Shown: one piece after another, positions 60,724-64,000 of the stretch | Position numbering within the stretch: position 1 is the first letter of the stretch | Layout of the letters: each line of letters opens with the position of its first letter | Assembly: GCA_963663365.2 (NCBI GenBank) | Contig: CAXXIH010000008.1 | Span: forward strand, 1,984,001-2,048,000 | Reading direction: 5' to 3' | Origin: G963663365 sp963663365 | GTDB taxonomy: Bacteria; Hinthialibacterota; Hinthialibacteria; Hinthialibacterales; G963663365 | Length of the DNA: 64,000 nucleotides | Translations under genes and position numbers: made by a program | Notes under the pieces: generated by a model | Seen by the model: only the letters and a program-made list of their open reading frames with translations | The model's database searches: none | Told to the model about the DNA's origin: nothing

Positions 60724-61884
60724 ATGAAAATTCACGAGTATCAGGGGAAGGAAATCCTCCGGCAATTCGGCGTTGCCGTACCGGACGGTCATATGGTTGA
60801 ATCGGCTGAGGATGCGGAGCGCGTTGCCAAAGAGCTGGGAACGCCAGTGGTTGTGGTCAAAGCCCAGATCCATGCGGGCGGACGCGGCAAAGGCGGCGGT
60901 GTTAAATTGGCCAAAAGCCCGGCAGAAGCCCGTGAGCTTGCGGAGAAGATGTTGGGGATGACCCTGGTTACCCATCAGACAGGCCCCGAAGGGCGAACCG
61001 TTCATAAGGTCTTGATTGAACAAGGACTTGAGATCGCTCAAGAACTGTATCTGGGGATGGTCATTGATCGTGCCGTGGGACAGGTATGCATCATGGCCTG
61101 CCGGGAAGGTGGCGTTGAGATCGAAGAAGTGGCCGCCAAAAACCCGGATGCAATCCTCAAAGTCCACATCGATCCCGCGGTGGGATTGCGTCCATTCCAA
61201 ACGGCTCAGCTCGCCTTTGGCCTTGGTCTCTCAGGAGATACCGCCAAATCGTGCATGAAATTCATTGGGGGATTAACAAAGGCATTCATGGCCTGCGATT
61301 GTTCACTGGCCGAAATCAATCCCCTTATTGTCACAAAAGACGGCCGAGTACTGGCGCTGGATGCGAAGATCAATTTCGACGACAACGCTCTTTTCCGTCA
61401 CAAAGATTTCAACGAACTAAGAGATCTCAATGAAGAAGAGCCGCTGGAAACAGAGGCGATGAAATACGACCTCAACTATATCAAGTTGGACGGGACAGTC
61501 GGGTGTATGGTCAATGGCGCGGGGCTGGCCATGGGAACAATGGATATTGTCAAATTGGCAGGAGCGGAACCCGCCAACTTTTTAGATGTCGGTGGTGGCG
61601 CCAGTGTAGAGCGTGTGGCAGCGGCCTTCCGGATTCTAATGTCGGATCAAAATGTGAAAGCTGTTTTGGTCAATATCTTTGGCGGAATTGTACGTTGTGA
61701 CCGTGTTGCAGGCGGTGTGATTGAGGCCATGAAACAGGTTGAAGTCAATGTGCCTGTTGTAGTCCGCTTACAAGGAACGAATTCAATCGAAGCCCGCGAA
61801 ATGTTAGACAAAGCGGATTTCCCGTTCATAACGGCGGACCAGCTTTCGGACGCGGCCGAACGTGTTGTTCAAGCTCTGAACTGA
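60724..61884 (+). CDS. sucC: Succinyl-CoA synthetase beta subunit (ADP-forming)
   Basis: A 386-residue subunit that gives the nucleotide-binding half of the TCA-cycle enzyme. ATG 60724 follows TTTGAGG. The ATP-grasp domain begins MKIHEYQGKEILRQFGVAVP, with VVVKAQIHAGGRGKGGGVKL and AEINPLIVTKDGRVLALDAK. The CoA-ligase-like end (GMVNGAGLAMGTMD region, VNIFGGIVRCDRVAGG) is complete. The partner sucD is not downstream: a terminator follows 70 bp after the stop. So the alpha subunit must be elsewhere. Confidence 0.96.
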   Translation: MKIHEYQGKEILRQFGVAVPDGHMVESAEDAERVAKELGTPVVVVKAQIHAGGRGKGGGVKLAKSPAEARELAEKMLGMTLVTHQTGPEGRTVHKVLIEQGLEIAQELYLGMVIDRAVGQVCIMACREGGVEIEEVAAKNPDAILKVHIDPAVGLRPFQTAQLAFGLGLSGDTAKSCMKFIGGLTKAFMACDCSLAEINPLIVTKDGRVLALDAKINFDDNALFRHKDFNELRDLNEEEPLETEAMKYDLNYIKLDGTVGCMVNGAGLAMGTMDIVKLAGAEPANFLDVGGGASVERVAAAFRILMSDQNVKAVLVNIFGGIVRCDRVAGGVIEAMKQVEVNVPVVVRLQGTNSIEAREMLDKADFPFITADQLSDAAERVVQALN

Positions 61885-61954
61885 CATGGCTGGAACACTG
61901 GAACAAGCTGACTTAAGTCAACTTTAGATTTCGTATTCATTTAAATACACATCA

Positions 61955-61984
61955 AAAGCGCCGTCACATCGCGGCGCTTTTTTT
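61955..61984 (+). terminator. Rho-independent terminator of sucC
   Basis: AAAGCGCCG (61955-61963) and CGGCGCTTT (61972-61980) form a 9-bp stem with an 8-base loop, followed by a T-run to 61984. Confidence 0.9.
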
Positions 61985-62404
61985 ATGCGGTATTTATGTT
62001 GCGCATACTTTTCAATCTACAATCGTTAGGCTGTTAACATCCATTCCATATTCAATCCGGATGTGAAAATCGAAGGGCAAATGTCATAACCAAAGCGGCA
62101 GGTAACAATTGTAAAAAGTTGTAAAACATTTCTGAGAACCCTGACAGCAGCAAACTTCGAATTCTACATTAAGGCTGAGAATTAAATCATTCTCAATCAT
62201 GGGTTGGTCTTTTGCTTTAAGTAAAAGGCCGCTGGAATCCCAGTCCGGATTCGTTCTCCTTCAAGGACGGTAGCCCGTGATTCAATCCACATAGGAAATA
62301 ACGGAATAGACATGGATTCATAGAAATCCCTGAATCCATCTGTCTCGTCATTAATCGTTCAATTGGGGTGTGCATGCAGAATGCACAACTATGGAGACAT
62401 TAAG
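61985..62404 (+). other. Intergenic leader region with a strong hairpin
   Basis: 420 bp with no gene. AGACA plus TGGATTCA (62308-62320) pairs with TGAATCCA plus TGTCT (62331-62338 and 62341-62345), with a two-base bulge and a 10-base loop. It sits 60 bp before the small-protein start. A GAGAAT/ATTCTC hairpin (around 62180-62200) is also present. No known riboswitch was recognised. Confidence 0.45.
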
Positions 62405-62578
62405 ATGAAAACATCGTTGGAAAATATCAGAAGCCTTGCCGCACAAGCTCAGGGTGCGGTTGCAAATCTAAGCCACTTAGATGGCTCCGTACGCGAATCA
62501 GCAGTCGCCATGGTTCGTGATGTTATCGGACGTATCGGGGCCGAAGCTGACTCCGGCATCTATAACGGTAAGAAATAA
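62405..62578 (+). CDS. Small helical protein of unknown function
   Basis: 57 residues (MKTSLENIRSLAAQAQGAVANL...) from ATG 62405, with GGAG eight bases upstream; the frame further upstream lacks a good start. The sequence is mainly alpha-helical, Ala/Val-rich and without membrane or export signals. It follows a hairpin-bearing leader and precedes the cyclase-like gene by 410 bp. The family is not recognised. Confidence 0.55.
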   Translation: MKTSLENIRSLAAQAQGAVANLSHLDGSVRESAVAMVRDVIGRIGAEADSGIYNGKK

Positions 62579-62987
62579 CGCCAGACTGCTTCTCACGATC
62601 ATTTGGAAATTTGAGAAAAATTCGGAATCTCCCGCGAATGTATAGTTCGCAACCCGACGCTTGAACAGCCCCTAATTTGTGGACTGACCTTGTGCTGTGC
62701 GTGTTTTTGTAAACGCGAAAAGACAATATTTACGAAACGATATGCCAGGATGGTATATCTATGTAATTTAGGTTCTCAAATTCCTGCCCTATTAGTAATT
62801 TTCATTTAATTCACTCATATTATTGACGATAACGCTAAGAAGGTCTTTCTCATGCAGAAAGTCGTCTTTCCATATGAAAATGACTTAAAACAGCAAAAAA
62901 GGCACGATTCCAGCCAGCCCTAGCGCTAAACAGAAGGTTGGAAGATAATTTCGAGGTGGGTGTCACAGTTCGTTAGGGGTATAAAGG
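62579..62987. other. Intergenic, upstream of the cyclase-like gene
   Basis: A 409-bp gap. CTTTCT-catgc-AGAAAG (around 62846-62863) forms a small hairpin. TTGACG at about 62823 lacks a good -10. Nothing else was recognised. Confidence 0.4.
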
Positions 62988-64000
62988 ATGATGTCTAACG
63001 GTTCCCGAGGTGGCGGAAGGTCAACAGGCGACCTTTCCGATATGCTTGCAAAAGCCATAGCGACCCAAGAACGGATCGAAAAAGATTATCGCGACCAGTA
63101 TGTAAAAAACTGGGCGGTAATGTTCGTCAATGTGTTTGACTCTGCAAAACCTCTTTACAAAGAAGGTGAAGATGTTGTCACGGCGACGATGGCGCAGTTC
63201 AGAACGATTACAACCTCTGTACTTCAAGCGCATCAAGCATGCTACATAGCACCCGGTGACGGACCCCAAGTTGTTGTCTGCTTCGATAATATGAAAGCGG
63301 CCGTACATTCTGCGATTGATGTGCAAAGAACTTTGGCAGTTTGGAATAAAACACGAGCGGGACTGCCTCAACTTATTCCCTCGATTGGTATCAAATACGG
63401 AGATGTAGTTTTTAAAGACGATATTTTGGAGCAATCCAATACGTGCAACATTGCCAAGCGAGTTGAAACTGAAGCAAGCCCCGGGCAGATCTATTTATCG
63501 GAGGAGGTCGCTGTACAAGTTGACAAAGAGGGCGACTATCCGGTCGAGTTTGTGAAATCAGCGTTTGTTAAGAATATTCCCGATGCCCAAAATATATTCG
63601 AGCTGCAATGGGAAGAAGTCGGCGCTATCCGTCCGGCGCGTACCGCTTCAGCGAGTCCATCTGCCCAGGCTACTCCAGCAGCGGGAGCGGCCAAACGTCC
63701 ATCAGCGACATCAACAAAACCGGCCCATCGAACAGCACAAGCTCTGGCGGAATCTCTGGGCGGAAATAAGGAAGTTATTGAAAACCAGGTAATTTTGGTG
63801 ATCGACGTTTGCGAATCGAGTAAGAAGTTTTATAAGCTCGGCGACCGCGCGGCAAACGAACTCATCCGCGATTATCGTAATGTTGTACATCCTGTCTGCA
63901 AAAAATACCGTTGCGCGGCCTGCGATTCGGTCGAAGGCGATATGGTCATCGCTGTATTTTCTGCATCAAAACCCAGCAAAGCCTTAGATGCCGCAGCGGA
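62988..64000 (+). CDS. Tandem class III nucleotide-cyclase-like protein (3' end outside window)
   Basis: At least 337 residues, open through the window end. Start ATG 62988 (or 62991) with AGGGG eight bases upstream. Residues ~43-215 form a class III adenylate/guanylate cyclase homology domain: VMFVNVFDSAKPLYKEG with the metal-site Asp, YIAPGDGPQVVVCFD in the KxxGDG position, and NTCNIAKRVETEASPGQIYL. A Pro/Ala/Ser linker (~220-260) leads to a second similar domain (VILVIDVCESSKKFYKLGDR, CDSVEGDMVIAVFS). The Lys and other substrate residues are partly changed, so it could be a degenerate, sensory form. It is cytoplasmic so far, and the C-terminus is unseen. Confidence 0.75.
   Translation, partial: MMSNGSRGGGRSTGDLSDMLAKAIATQERIEKDYRDQYVKNWAVMFVNVFDSAKPLYKEGEDVVTATMAQFRTITTSVLQAHQACYIAPGDGPQVVVCFDNMKAAVHSAIDVQRTLAVWNKTRAGLPQLIPSIGIKYGDVVFKDDILEQSNTCNIAKRVETEASPGQIYLSEEVAVQVDKEGDYPVEFVKSAFVKNIPDAQNIFELQWEEVGAIRPARTASASPSAQATPAAGAAKRPSATSTKPAHRTAQALAESLGGNKEVIENQVILVIDVCESSKKFYKLGDRAANELIRDYRNVVHPVCKKYRCAACDSVEGDMVIAVFSASKPSKALDAAA

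Noticed and set aside
1..64000. CRISPR array, prophage or defence island
   Set aside because: No regularly spaced repeats, phage structural genes or known defence gene sets were seen on either strand.

Overview
The window is a roughly 50% GC bacterial chromosome segment from a diderm (outer-membrane) organism. It carries BamA, Skp/OmpH, LpxD, an LpxC-FabZ fusion, LpxA and KdsB, so the cell makes a lipid A/Kdo-type envelope. The mix of traits (McsA-McsB-ClpC in a diderm, prepilin-like proteins, a Tat-exported sulfatase, a GH2 glycosidase, FG-GAP and TPR proteins, very few phage or plasmid genes) resembles environmental candidate phyla such as Sumerlaeota/BRC1, Hydrogenedentes or the PVC neighbourhood. 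That placement is inference from gene content only.

Layout. 1-10 kb: a truncated GH2 glycosidase converges on a sodium:solute symporter that shares a promoter with a tiny membrane protein. Then come a beta-propeller protein, a small decayed gene remnant, an EamA transporter, panC, panD and a class IV aminotransferase. 10-22.5 kb: a tightly packed run mcsA-mcsB-clpC-bamA-skp-lpxD-lpxC/fabZ-lpxA-FG-GAP protein, i.e. protein quality control joined to outer-membrane assembly and lipid A synthesis. 22.5-31 kb: a polysaccharide cluster of three glycosyltransferases and an O-antigen-ligase/polymerase-like protein with TPRs, ending in two sugar-ABC permeases and an inositol-phosphatase-like enzyme. 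31-38 kb, minus strand: an alpha-toroid-like protein, a membrane protein carrying a FliG-middle-like domain, KdsB, a dicarboxylate/amino-acid symporter and a PP2C phosphatase. 38-48 kb: TPR lipoprotein, RidA, a strong 6S RNA candidate of 184 nt, a CpoB-like protein, a glycosyltransferase, orphan CheW and CheD, Pgi, a GT2 enzyme, and a zinc-ribbon protein with a very long Lys/Ala tail. 48-58.5 kb: PolX, a B12-binding-type radical SAM enzyme, flavodoxin, an isolated FtsH-like peptidase domain, two pilin-like proteins, a sulfatase, an orphan antitoxin with an IS630-family element inserted just upstream, and a minimal MotA/ExbB-like protein. 58.7-64 kb: tRNA-Leu(CAG), GuaA, SucC, a small 57-aa protein and the start of a protein with tandem class III cyclase-like domains that runs off the window.

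Most interesting points: the FliG-M-like domain inside a non-flagellar membrane protein; the joining of McsAB-ClpC to the Bam/Lpx operon, with a perfect 11-bp dyad in front; the 6S RNA candidate; the IS element that split a palindrome 20 bp ahead of an antitoxin gene with no toxin; and the zinc-ribbon/histone-like-tail fusion. No CRISPR array, prophage or obvious defence island was seen.
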